From: CAYRGG01 sp964423745
Lineage (GTDB): Bacteria > Pseudomonadota > Gammaproteobacteria > Competibacterales > Competibacteraceae
Length of the DNA: 64,000 nucleotides
NCBI GenBank assembly: GCA_964423745.1
Contig: CAYRGG010000011.1
Location: forward strand, 1-64,000
Direction: 5' to 3'
Shown here: piece by piece, positions 17,270 to 25,373 of the stretch
Position numbering within the stretch: the first letter of the stretch is position 1
Layout: each line of letters starts with the position of its first letter
Notes under the pieces: generated by a model
Seen by the model: only the letters and a program-made list of their open reading frames with translations
Databases searched by the model: none
What the model was told of the DNA's origin: nothing
Translations under genes and position numbers: made by a program

Positions 17270-17713
17270 CTATGACAGAGGGTTTTCCCAGCGCAGACTG
17301 CTAAACCGGCCAAAGTCCGTATCGTTGGAATAGACGGTGTAACCGTGTTCAATGGCCAGTGCAGCGATATGAGCATTGGTTGTCAGGTTTCCTGCGACGC
17401 CGGTGGTTCTAAGAAGATTTCCCAGTAATGGCCAATGTCTCGGTGTCGGAATGACAATAGTGGTGTTTGGCTGTGCTAACCAGCTTTCAACATATTTTAC
17501 AGATTCGTTCACCGATAGAGGGGACTCGAATAGCCGTCGATTGGTCACCAGGCGGATAAAACCCAGCATGCTTGGATAACACAGGCCGATGATCCGAGAT
17601 GACGAAAGGGTATCGTCCCACCACGCTTTAGCGCTAGCATGAAAGATGCTGGTTTCATCGACGGCATACGCCAGCAGATTTACGTCTGGCAAAATCACTA
17701 GAGCATTTCCCAT
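17270..17713 (-). CDS. vapC: PIN-domain toxin of a VapBC-type module
   Basis: This 147-residue PIN ribonuclease has the first acidic residue in ILPDVNLLAYAVDETS, a second acidic residue in SVNESVKYVESWL, and the C-terminal acidic motif in TNAHIAALAIEHG plus SNDTDFGRF. VapC toxins cleave tRNA or rRNA. The ATG at 17711-17713 (MGNAL) lies inside a small repeat element. The GTG at codon 6 (VILPDVN) fits the normal family start better and may be the ancestral one. It lies downstream of its antitoxin but is separated by the element instead of overlapping it. Confidence 0.85.
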   Translation of the reverse strand: MGNALVILPDVNLLAYAVDETSIFHASAKAWWDDTLSSSRIIGLCYPSMLGFIRLVTNRRLFESPLSVNESVKYVESWLAQPNTTIVIPTPRHWPLLGNLLRTTGVAGNLTTNAHIAALAIEHGYTVYSNDTDFGRFSSLRWENPLS

Positions 17714-17825
17714 TCAGTTGTACACGGCGTTAGCCTTCGGTCTCGGCGTGCTCATGTACTGGCATGTACACTCCACGCGCCTCGCCTCGGCTGCCTTGTG
17801 TACAATCGAAGCGAAAACGCTCTAG
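17698..17825. mobile_element. Miniature terminal-inverted-repeat element, copy A (128 bp), between vapB and vapC
   Basis: On the minus strand it begins CTAGAGCGTTTTCGC and ends GGGAAATGCTCTAG; the ends are inverted repeats of about 12 bp bounded by CTAG on both sides. The body is closely similar to 58451-58577, including AAGGCAGCCGAGGCGAGG and GAGACCGAAGGCTAACG. It encodes no protein and contains two nearby GTACATG words. The vapB stop TAG is part of one end and the annotated vapC ATG lies in the other. Removing the element plus one CTAG restores a TAGTG overlap between vapB and vapC. I do not recognise it as a named family. Confidence 0.8.
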
Positions 17826-18079
17826 CCACCTGAATAGGTGAATTCGTCAGCGTCGATTTCGTCAACCAATTGGTTTAGCTTAGTTGGATCAAAACCGGCG
17901 CGAAGGCCAAGCTTTTTGGATTGGGTGCGATAACGCAGAGGCTTTGGCGGTTGACTTTGAAACTGGATACCCGCTCTTAACAGCTGATTGACAGCCCCCT
18001 TGAAGGAGAGCCCTTCACGGCGCTGCAGATCTTCAATCTGAGCTATTAAATCGTCTTCAATGGTTAATGTGGTACGCAT
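17822..18079 (-). CDS. vapB: VapB-type ribbon-helix-helix antitoxin
   Basis: This 85-residue protein starts at the ATG at 18079 (MRTTLTIEDDLIAQIEDLQR). The N-terminal ribbon and two helices are a ribbon-helix-helix DNA-binding fold; the C-terminal half (KLGLRAGFDPTKLNQLVDEI) should wrap the toxin. The start is chosen because a TTGACA/TATGAT promoter ends 7 bases upstream, leaving no room for a leader; two more Met codons upstream overlap the -10 box. The stop TAG is the CTAG end of the repeat element. The antitoxin probably represses its own promoter. Confidence 0.82.
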   Translation of the reverse strand: MRTTLTIEDDLIAQIEDLQRREGLSFKGAVNQLLRAGIQFQSQPPKPLRYRTQSKKLGLRAGFDPTKLNQLVDEIDADEFTYSGG

Positions 18080-18086
18080 GAAAGAC

Positions 18087-18115
18087 ATCATAGACATCAA
18101 GATTTATGATGTCAA
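18087..18115 (-). promoter_or_regulatory. vapB promoter with overlapping operator
   Basis: On the minus strand TTGACA (18115-18110) and TATGAT (18092-18087) are separated by 17 bases, a near-perfect sigma-70 promoter. The inverted repeat GACATCA-N7-TGATGTC fills 18093-18113, with an extra GACATCA at 18084-18090. Overlap of repeat and promoter fits autorepression by a VapB dimer. The +1 should fall at or next to the ATG, so the message is probably leaderless. Confidence 0.7.
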
Positions 18116-18137
18116 GGATGCTTATTTAAAACTCACG

Positions 18138-19520
18138 TTAATTTCCAACAGCCCTAGGAATAGTCAGGCGAAAATGGGTACCGCTAGATCCTGTTTCTAG
18201 AAGCACTAGATCACCGCCGTGGGCACGTATTAAATCACGCGATATCGCTAGCCCCAAACCCATACCACCCGGCCGATGGGAACCGATAAAAGGCTGAAAG
18301 AGATGCTCCCGCACGGTCTCTGGTATACCAGGACCATCATCCACCATGTCGAGAACTAAATCTTGTTCTTGCTGGATGACTATAATACGTATATTGCCCT
18401 GGTGGTCCGCCATAGCCTCGACGGCGTTACGGCCCAAATTTAACAACACGCGATAGAGGCATTCCACGTCAGCCTTGATGATTAAGCCACTATCCACCTG
18501 GTTTTGCCAATTTACGTGATGGTTGCTATCCAGTCTCAAGGTCTGCCCAACATCATCCACCAGATCTCGTAAAGGAAAGCGAGACCACTTCAGAACGGTT
18601 TGCTCACCCCGAGCCAGGTCTTGCGTTTGTGAGCACAGGTAGACAGCCCTTTCTACTGAATCGACTAATAATGGAGTGACTCTTTGTACGGTCGGGTCGT
18701 CCACTTTTGCCAATCTTTCAGAGGCAATGGAAACCGTGGAAAGGGTTGTTTTTAGATCGTGATGGATTTTGCTAACTGCGGTACCCAGGGCTGCTAAGCG
18801 CGAGCGCTGACGGAGAGAACTATGCAGCTCTGTCTGCATGTGAGCGAGTTCCCGTTCCATAATACCGATTTCGTCACGGCGTCCGGTGGGTTGAATGACA
18901 TGGTTTGAAGACTCAGGGTCCTTGCGAAAATCCACTAAGTTATGTGTGATGCGATGAATAGAACGAACTAATAACCATTGTAAGCTGAGATAAACCAGCA
19001 TCGCCGTTACCAGAGAAATAAGCAACGATAGCGTGATGGCCCGCTTGGCGTGGAAATATAACTCGTTATGTAAATTCCATTCGTTAATAAATACCGAGAT
19101 AACCGCTTGGGGATGCCGCGGCGGGGCTCCAATGATCCGTATCACTCGTTCTTCCGCAGCTAGCAAAGTTACCAGCGACTCCCAGATCAATGCGAATAGC
19201 GTTTGTTTGCGCAAGTCCAGAGTATTATTGGTTGGAAAGGTTTGGCCTAGGGTTAGGGGGCTTGCAAGACGGGGATCTCGAAGCTCGATGCCAAGGGCCT
19301 GGACTTGTTCGAGGAGGGCTTGCTCTAAGCCAGGGTCTATAGAAGCATTATCTGCCTTTGCCAAAAGCGGCAACATGGCTATATAGGCATCGATAACCCG
19401 GTGCTCTAAAAAAGAGGCTCGAAACCGAGCAACGGAAGGTACATGAATGAGAACGCCGCTGAGGGTTGAGAACAGCAATATCAGTATGAGCAATCGTGTA
19501 GAAAGACTATTTCTACTCAT
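18138..19520 (-). CDS. Membrane sensor histidine kinase
   Basis: This 460-residue kinase has TM helix 1 at ~8-28, a periplasmic sensor of about 130 residues, TM helix 2 at ~165-187, a HAMP-like linker with a coiled stretch, the H-box SKIHHDLKTTLS near residue 245, and an ATPase domain with NLGRNAVEA (N box), DDGPGIP (G1) and GGMGLGLAISRDL (G2). It converges on the NtrC-type regulator with only vapBC between them, making it the likely cognate sensor. The periplasmic domain has no obvious His/Met metal cluster, so the ligand is not visible. Confidence 0.85.
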   Translation of the reverse strand: MSRNSLSTRLLILILLFSTLSGVLIHVPSVARFRASFLEHRVIDAYIAMLPLLAKADNASIDPGLEQALLEQVQALGIELRDPRLASPLTLGQTFPTNNTLDLRKQTLFALIWESLVTLLAAEERVIRIIGAPPRHPQAVISVFINEWNLHNELYFHAKRAITLSLLISLVTAMLVYLSLQWLLVRSIHRITHNLVDFRKDPESSNHVIQPTGRRDEIGIMERELAHMQTELHSSLRQRSRLAALGTAVSKIHHDLKTTLSTVSIASERLAKVDDPTVQRVTPLLVDSVERAVYLCSQTQDLARGEQTVLKWSRFPLRDLVDDVGQTLRLDSNHHVNWQNQVDSGLIIKADVECLYRVLLNLGRNAVEAMADHQGNIRIIVIQQEQDLVLDMVDDGPGIPETVREHLFQPFIGSHRPGGMGLGLAISRDLIRAHGGDLVLLETGSSGTHFRLTIPRAVGN

Positions 19521-19655
19521 AAAATGAGATTTGGACTGGTTAATTACCGTGTGAGTGTGCTTGTTCTACTAAATCAAGTTTTCATTCTAAATGATTTAAC
19601 AGATGAGCCGAAACGCTGGTAGTCGTTTTTTGTGGTAGTTTGCAGACCGTTGCAG

Positions 19656-22043
19656 TTATGCTGCAGCCATAGAGTTAGGCAACCAACGCTTAAGTACCGC
19701 GGCCAACTGCTCTCGCGAAAAAGGTTTACCTAAATAATCATCCATCCCGGCGGCCAGACACGCCTCGCGTACCCCCTTGATGACATTGGCAGTCAAGGCA
19801 ATAATAGGGATGCGAGGGCGCTGTTCGGCCTGCTCGCGCTGGCGCCACTGGGTGGTGGCGGTGAGGCCATCGAGCACGGGCATCTGGCAATCCATGAGCA
19901 CCAGATCAAAGGGCGCCTTCGCCAAGGCAGTCAGAGCGGCTTGGCCGTCATCCACCACCCGGACCTCACAGCCTAAGCTCTCAAGCATCGCCAGGGCGAC
20001 TTCTTGGTTGACCGGGTTATCCTCGGCTACCAGCACCCGGCCGCTAAAGCCCAGGGACGCGGAGGCTGCGAAGACAGGGCTGGTCAGGTGACTCACCGGG
20101 GTGGCCAAGAGGCGGCACAGGGTCTGATACAGTTCGCTTTGGCGGATGGGTTTATGCAGATAGCTCTGGATACCAGCCTGGGTGGCTTGGGTGGCTTCGT
20201 TGTCCAGTCCCCCGGAGGTGAGCATGAGGAGCTTCAAGGGCGGGATGCTGGGGTCGGCTTGCAGGGTTTTGGCCAAAGTGATGCCGTCCATATGGGGCAT
20301 GTGCATATCGAGAATGGCCACCTCAAAGGGCCTGCCCTGTTGGGCGGCCTGGCGGGCTTGGCTCAGCGCCTCAGGGCCGCCCTCGGCTGAGGTCTCCACC
20401 ATCCCCCAGGCGCCTACCTGGTGGTGGAGGATCTCGCGGTTGGTGGCGTTATCATCCACCACCAGCACCCGCACCCCCTGTAGGTCGTCGCGGCGTTTAA
20501 ACACCGGCTGGGTGAGACTGCCTTGACGAGCGAGTTCTAGCACAAACCAAAAGGTGGCGCCCTCGCCGGGGCTGCTCTCCACGCCAATCTGACCGCCCAT
20601 CAATTTCACCAGGCGTTCACAAATAGCCAGCCCCAGCCCGGTGCCGCCATACTGGCGCGTGGTGGAGGTGTCGGCTTGGGCAAAGGCGCCAAAGATCTTG
20701 GCCTGCGCCTCGGGGGTGATGCCGATGCCGGTATCCACAACTTGAAAACACACCCCCACGGCGTCTTCGTCTTTACTTAGGATCTGTACCCGCACCACCA
20801 CTTCGCCCTGCTCGGTAAACTTGATGGCGTTACTCATTAAGTTCACCAAAATCTGGCGCAACCGCCCCGGATCACCCCGCAGCTTGCTGGGCAGGTTAAC
20901 TGGCACGTCTACAATGAGCTCCAGCCCCTTGCGGTGGGCTCGCTCGGCTAGCAGTGCGGCGGCGTCTTCGACCAGATCCCGCAGATCCAGCCCCACGGTC
21001 TCCAGCTCCAAACGTCCGGCTTCGATCTTGGAAAAATCTAAGATGTCGTTGATGATGTCCAGTAACCCACTGCCCGAGCGGTGGATGGTCTCGGCAAAGC
21101 GCTTCTGGGCGTCGTTCAACGGGGTGTTGAGTAAGAGTTCGGTCATCCCTAGCACGCCGTTCATGGGGGTGCGAATTTCGTGGCTCATCACCGCCAAAAA
21201 TTGAGATTTAGCCCGGTTAGCCGTTTCTGCCGAGTCTTTAGCTTGTTGCAGCTGCTGGGTTCGCTTATCGACCAAATCTTGTAGGTGATCCCGGTGATTG
21301 CGCAATTCTTCTTGGATGCGCTTGCGCTCGGTGATGTCTTGGAATACGGTGACTACCCCTTGAATCTCGTCATGTTCGTTTTTAATGGGGGTAATAACAT
21401 ACTGAACCGGAAAACAGGTACCATCTTTACGCCAGAATGCTTCCTCATCGCCACACTGAGCGATACCATTCACATAAACATCATGCAATGGACATTGCTC
21501 TACGGGATAAGGCGTACCGTCGGGTCTCGAGTGATGATACAGGGCGTGGGAGGACTGTCCACTGAGTTCATCCAGACTCCAACCCAACAATTTAGTGGCC
21601 ATGGGGTTAGCAAAGGTGATCTTGCCTTGGGTATCCAAGCCTACAATCCCCTCACCGGCAGCATATAAAATCAAATCGTTATAGCGTTTCAGATCAATTA
21701 AAGCGATTTCAGCGCGTTTGCGCTCGGTCATTTCACTTGATAAAGCATGGGTACGCCGCTCAACCTGTTGTTCCATCTCCAAGGAGTAACTAACGATTCG
21801 CGCCTGTTGTCTTCCCAAAAAGTGAAAGGTGACGCCTAGCACCAAAGGGGCTAAATTGACAATCTTATGAAGATGATTGTTTGCATGAATATAAATGATA
21901 GCTGCGCTGTTCCAAGGAATTCCTAAAGTAAGAATATCGATGATCCAGGCTACAGCGGGAAATAAGCATCCAAAGAGAATACCCCCTAACGTGTATTGAA
22001 AAACAATGTAACGAGAGCGAGCTTTATGGGGTGCAATTGCCAT
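19656..22043 (-). CDS. Hybrid sensor histidine kinase with PAS and two receivers
   Basis: This 795-residue protein has two N-terminal TM helices (~15-37 and 52-72) with almost no periplasmic loop, a PAS domain (~115-235; DLILYAAGEGIVGLDTQGKI), the H-box AVMSHEIRTPMNGVLG near residue 285, and an ATPase with GTGLGLAICERLVKLMGG. Receiver 1 has VAILDMHMPHMDG near 580 and receiver 2 has LVLMDCQMPVLDG near 715. It lacks a C-terminal Hpt domain, so any relay to a DNA-binding regulator needs a separate Hpt protein. Target unknown; the single receiver at 15433 is one possible partner. Confidence 0.9.
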   Translation of the reverse strand: MAIAPHKARSRYIVFQYTLGGILFGCLFPAVAWIIDILTLGIPWNSAAIIYIHANNHLHKIVNLAPLVLGVTFHFLGRQQARIVSYSLEMEQQVERRTHALSSEMTERKRAEIALIDLKRYNDLILYAAGEGIVGLDTQGKITFANPMATKLLGWSLDELSGQSSHALYHHSRPDGTPYPVEQCPLHDVYVNGIAQCGDEEAFWRKDGTCFPVQYVITPIKNEHDEIQGVVTVFQDITERKRIQEELRNHRDHLQDLVDKRTQQLQQAKDSAETANRAKSQFLAVMSHEIRTPMNGVLGMTELLLNTPLNDAQKRFAETIHRSGSGLLDIINDILDFSKIEAGRLELETVGLDLRDLVEDAAALLAERAHRKGLELIVDVPVNLPSKLRGDPGRLRQILVNLMSNAIKFTEQGEVVVRVQILSKDEDAVGVCFQVVDTGIGITPEAQAKIFGAFAQADTSTTRQYGGTGLGLAICERLVKLMGGQIGVESSPGEGATFWFVLELARQGSLTQPVFKRRDDLQGVRVLVVDDNATNREILHHQVGAWGMVETSAEGGPEALSQARQAAQQGRPFEVAILDMHMPHMDGITLAKTLQADPSIPPLKLLMLTSGGLDNEATQATQAGIQSYLHKPIRQSELYQTLCRLLATPVSHLTSPVFAASASLGFSGRVLVAEDNPVNQEVALAMLESLGCEVRVVDDGQAALTALAKAPFDLVLMDCQMPVLDGLTATTQWRQREQAEQRPRIPIIALTANVIKGVREACLAAGMDDYLGKPFSREQLAAVLKRWLPNSMAAA

Positions 22044-22292
22044 ACATTACGTCATCCATTGATAAGGTTATTGAAAACCTGGGCATCGACCGTTCATCCT
22101 TGATGTTGAGTTTTAATAGAAGCGAGGTTCTAACCTATTTCCAATTACTTTTTACAAATCCTATTATCTGAGGCTCTGATAAATATTTTTAAAGACTTAA
22201 AGCAGTACTAATCTTCGTTAAGGTTGCAATTTAAATGCCATACTATAAAAATTATTTAAAATGGTTGTTATAAATTTTTACACATTTTTCAA

Positions 22293-23345
22293 CTAATGTA
22301 GTGAACAAGTAGAAACTGTTTTTGTGGACGCTGTCGTCACAATATCGCTTTCTGAGGAAGAATACGTGTCGAGAATTGATTCTTGCTCAGACAAACCCCC
22401 TTCATGGGAAGCAAAAAAAGTCATTAATCGCCTTAATGTGAGCGCTTGATCCTCCAATGCATCGTTAGCGGTTCTATTTTCAAGTTCGCAGGTATCGTGC
22501 TGCGCCATTGGAGCCATTTCCCTAGAAACGTGAACGCTTGGCGTCGCTTCCTTGATTTGCTCTGAATGACTCATTGTCATCTCAGCTACCGCGTCTCCTA
22601 CCTGTTGCATTGCGGTAAGGATTACTTCTAGGGTCATCTCTGAATCGCTGATCAACTGACTACCTTCTTCGACACTGGTAACATTTAATACTGCAGCCCG
22701 CTGGGTGTTTTCTAAGGTTGCCTCGCTAGAACCCGTGTTCTCATCGACTTGAGTAACATGGCAAAGCGGGTTTTTATGGTCAGTCATTTCTGGCGCCACG
22801 CTATTGCTTACCATACGCCATGCAACATGCCTGGCAACCAGAACCCCTCCTAAAATCACCACCGCGATTACCACTGCACCCACGGCAAATACTAACTTAA
22901 GCATATGCAACATGTCTCCAGCGATGCGCTGCTCTAGATGAGCAAGCTCTGCATTGATATTGTTAGCAGCAAAAGTAGCGGCAGCAAGCTGCCAACTCCA
23001 TTGAGTTTGATTGTTGCTAATTCCCCCGCTGATAGGGGGTAAAAAAGCATTGTTTAAAGGATAGATAAAGCTGGTAGGTGAGCTTCTAGAAACTCCAGTA
23101 TCAGTAAAAACTCCAGCAGAAATAGTCTTTTGCGGAGAAACGGATGTGACTAGATGACCTTTGCGCTGGGCTTGCATTGCTTCGAGTGAGATTGCAGGTA
23201 GAGGGATTATTTCTTCTCCATTTAGTAGACCACGCATTCCAACAAAAAGGGTTCCCGTTACGATGACCGCTGTCACTAGGATGAATATAATCCCTATCGA
23301 AAAGAGTAGTTTTTTTCGGGATACATAATTGGAATACGGCTCCAT
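22293..23345 (-). CDS. Degenerate chemoreceptor-like membrane protein lacking the signalling tip
   Basis: This 350-residue protein has TM helices at ~12-34 and ~145-167 flanking a periplasmic region of about 110 residues. The cytoplasmic part from ~205 (EEGSQLISDSEMTLEVILTA, MQQVGDAVAEMT, then ENRTANDALEDQALTLRRLM) lines up with the returning helix of methyl-accepting chemotaxis proteins. The HAMP domain and the highly conserved hairpin tip that binds CheA/CheW are absent. It is therefore unlikely to signal normally. It may be a decayed receptor or a repurposed membrane coiled coil. No chemotaxis genes are nearby. Confidence 0.55.
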   Translation of the reverse strand: MEPYSNYVSRKKLLFSIGIIFILVTAVIVTGTLFVGMRGLLNGEEIIPLPAISLEAMQAQRKGHLVTSVSPQKTISAGVFTDTGVSRSSPTSFIYPLNNAFLPPISGGISNNQTQWSWQLAAATFAANNINAELAHLEQRIAGDMLHMLKLVFAVGAVVIAVVILGGVLVARHVAWRMVSNSVAPEMTDHKNPLCHVTQVDENTGSSEATLENTQRAAVLNVTSVEEGSQLISDSEMTLEVILTAMQQVGDAVAEMTMSHSEQIKEATPSVHVSREMAPMAQHDTCELENRTANDALEDQALTLRRLMTFFASHEGGLSEQESILDTYSSSESDIVTTASTKTVSTCSLH

Positions 23346-23576
23346 TTTCTTTTCTCTTCCTTGTTAATATAACCCCAAGCTTGCTATCCCAGCATATAAT
23401 TTGTGAACGGTTGCAAAAGGTAATGCGGGATCAACAGGGTTAGTAGTCCAAATAAACAGCTTAAGACTAGCGGATATCAGCAATCAAAATTACAACCGTT
23501 TTTCAATCGAGCATAACTATGCAGATCTTTTTTCTATATCGGCAGCTCAGTAGAATTCTTGAGGGATTTTGCAGAA

Positions 23577-23864
23577 CTATTCGTGGTTATGTTGGTGAGC
23601 TCCCAGTTCATCGGGTAAGTGTTTATGATCGTGGGGTTTCATGCCATGTTTGTCATGCGCATGAAGATGCTCATAGTGATGCTCGTCACCATGAGTATGG
23701 GAATGGGTATGCTGGTGAATATGGATGTGAGAGTGATGGTGCTGGTGTTCGTGGCAATGAACAATATCACCATGACTGTGTTGGTGAGTATGAATATGAA
23801 AATGGCCATGCTGGTGCCTGTGTTTATGCGGGTGAGCATGGTCATGATCAGTATGTGGACACAT
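23577..23864 (-). CDS. Histidine-rich metal-binding protein
   Basis: The product is 95 residues with 39 histidines (41%), mostly in H-x-H alternation (HKHRHQHGHFHIHTHQHSH), plus two cysteines (MCPH and HCHEH). It has no signal peptide, so it is probably cytosolic. Such His-repeat proteins (Hpn-like) bind Ni, Zn or Cu and serve as buffers or stores. No strong ribosome site is visible before the ATG. The minus-strand frame is preferred because the opposite frames give only Met/Val-rich chains. It lies in the metal-resistance region but has its own transcription direction. Confidence 0.6.
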   Translation of the reverse strand: MCPHTDHDHAHPHKHRHQHGHFHIHTHQHSHGDIVHCHEHQHHHSHIHIHQHTHSHTHGDEHHYEHLHAHDKHGMKPHDHKHLPDELGAHQHNHE

Positions 23865-23918
23865 AGCAAATAGTTCAGTAACTATGTATAGTTTTATTTC
23901 CCAATATGAGTTAGTGGC

Positions 23919-24386
23919 TTAAGGCGTCACTCGAGTGGCGCCATCGTAAGCTGTAAGAACCCGCACACGCTGGCCAGGATTAAATTGTGCATCACCGCCT
24001 TGGGTAATGGCGATCATACGGCCATTATCTAAGCGCACGGTAATTTCTTGACCCCGTTGCCGGGTGATGCCTTCTTCCGTTGCGGCGCCTGCAAGCCCTC
24101 CTAAGACAGCACCACCGATGATGGCGAGGGTTCTGGCGGTTCCGCCATTTACCGAACCACCTGCCACACCGCCAATGGCGGCGCCTGTGGCGGTCCCTAT
24201 ATTGCTTTTTGTACCTTCGATGAGAACAGGTCGCACGCTTTCCACATAGCCCAACTCCACTTGTTGCGGCGTACCCGTTTGGGAGCGACTGTAGGCGTCA
24301 CTGGACAAACTCGATGCACAACCGACCATTAAAAAAACCATCGATAACACAATCAAATAATTTTTAAGTATTTGCACAATAAACAT
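23919..24386 (-). CDS. slyB: SlyB/Pcp-type glycine-zipper outer-membrane lipoprotein
   Basis: This 155-residue protein has a lipobox SMVFLMVGC (Cys23). It contains a glycine-zipper region TATGAAIGGVAGGSVNGG, then IIGGAVLGGLAGAATEEG, and a C-terminal beta domain (QEITVRLDNGRMIAITQGGD and FNPGQRVRVLT). SlyB-type lipoproteins stabilise the outer membrane under stress. It is followed by the His-rich protein gene 54 bp downstream on the same strand. The assignment is to the family; true orthology to E. coli slyB is likely but not shown. Confidence 0.85.
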   Translation of the reverse strand: MFIVQILKNYLIVLSMVFLMVGCASSLSSDAYSRSQTGTPQQVELGYVESVRPVLIEGTKSNIGTATGAAIGGVAGGSVNGGTARTLAIIGGAVLGGLAGAATEEGITRQRGQEITVRLDNGRMIAITQGGDAQFNPGQRVRVLTAYDGATRVTP

Positions 24387-24540
24387 TTAGTATCACTCAT
24401 TAAGAATTTTTAAGCATCCAAGCACACTCTAAAATAAGCAAACAACCTGAATCAAGACTGAACCAAACATTATGACAATTTATGCAAAGCCATTTTTGCG
24501 AAAACAATAAAATAACCTTACCTTTTCAGCAAGGTTTGCC

Positions 24541-24855
24541 CTAGGGAATAAGAAGATCTCTATTTTCCATGCACATAACCTCCACATGGCGCCCTAACAT
24601 GATTAAGCGGCCTAGCTGCCGTGATGATCCAGTTTCAGTAAATTCAAACCGATAGATGCGTTCTGTTTGTAAGAAACCCGAATGGGCTCTGCGCAACGTC
24701 AATTTTTCTAGCACCACGGTATCATCCAGCAACTGTACACCATACTCTCGACATGCCAGAGAACTGACTTTGTAAGCGCTTTCCCGCGCTCGTAGACTGT
24801 CTAGCCAAAACCAAACAATCAGTCCTAAGAAAAGTAATAGCAGCATCGTTGACAT
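24541..24855 (-). CDS. DUF3301 single-pass membrane protein
   Basis: This 104-residue protein has one N-terminal TM helix (MLLLLFLGLIVWFWLDSLRA), then the DUF3301 block REYGVQLLDDTVVLEKLTLR, with RIYRFEFTETG and GRLIMLGRHVEV. The function is unknown; the family is widespread in gammaproteobacteria. It begins 8 bases after the stop of the GIY-YIG protein, so the two are probably one operon. Confidence 0.8.
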   Translation of the reverse strand: MSTMLLLLFLGLIVWFWLDSLRARESAYKVSSLACREYGVQLLDDTVVLEKLTLRRAHSGFLQTERIYRFEFTETGSSRQLGRLIMLGRHVEVMCMENRDLLIP

Positions 24856-24863
24856 AGGATTTT

Positions 24864-25373
24864 CTATACCCTAGAAACAGTAACCGCGCTGACAGGGTTA
24901 TCTGTCGGAAAACGTGTTTTTAGTTGCTTGCGTAAACTGTCTAGAGATGGCATCAATGCATAGTAGTACAGGTGGCTTGAACAGCGGCAATCCGAGGCGC
25001 CAAACTTGGGTATCGGCTGGCTAGCGCCAGAAAGCTCCCCTAGCGCCCTTGCCCAATCGTGCTCTCGGCGATGCTTGCCGTTGGCAACCCAAATCGTTTT
25101 TACAGGCACGGATAGCGCAAGATAATCCACATGCCAATGGGGACGTTTAGCGGGTTTAAGATGGTGACGTAATCGCGCTTGCAACCCACCTGGCCCTAAT
25201 GCGCTGCCCACATAACCATAAAAGCCTGCACATAAATTAAAATAGCCAAGACGTCCTACCTTTAACGCACAAGACTGGTGCAGCAAAAAAAATAGTAGAT
25301 AGGTGCCCGGGAGACGCAAATTGTACACCAGCGATAACGGCCTCTTTGGCATGAATTTAATAATCTTATCCAA
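24864..25373 (-). CDS. DUF123 / GIY-YIG nuclease-family protein
   Basis: This 169-residue protein contains NLCAGFYGYVGSALGPGG, followed by LQARLRHHLKPAKRPHWHVD, the DUF123 form of the GIY-YIG fold (the first motif appears as FYGYVGSA with an Arg downstream). The second half, EHDWARALGELSGASQPIPK with FGASDCRCSSHLYYY, is the family Cys/His region. Members are predicted nucleases of unknown role. The basic first ~15 residues could be trimmed if translation starts at a later codon (for instance Met8). Confidence 0.75.
   Translation of the reverse strand: MDKIIKFMPKRPLSLVYNLRLPGTYLLFFLLHQSCALKVGRLGYFNLCAGFYGYVGSALGPGGLQARLRHHLKPAKRPHWHVDYLALSVPVKTIWVANGKHRREHDWARALGELSGASQPIPKFGASDCRCSSHLYYYALMPSLDSLRKQLKTRFPTDNPVSAVTVSRV

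Noticed and set aside
23519..23873. Two plus-strand frames opposite the His-rich gene (115 and 84 codons)
   Set aside because: One is a GH/EY-rich shadow and the other a Met/Val-rich shadow of the CAT/CAC repeats; neither shows a domain, whereas the minus frame gives regular H-x-H.
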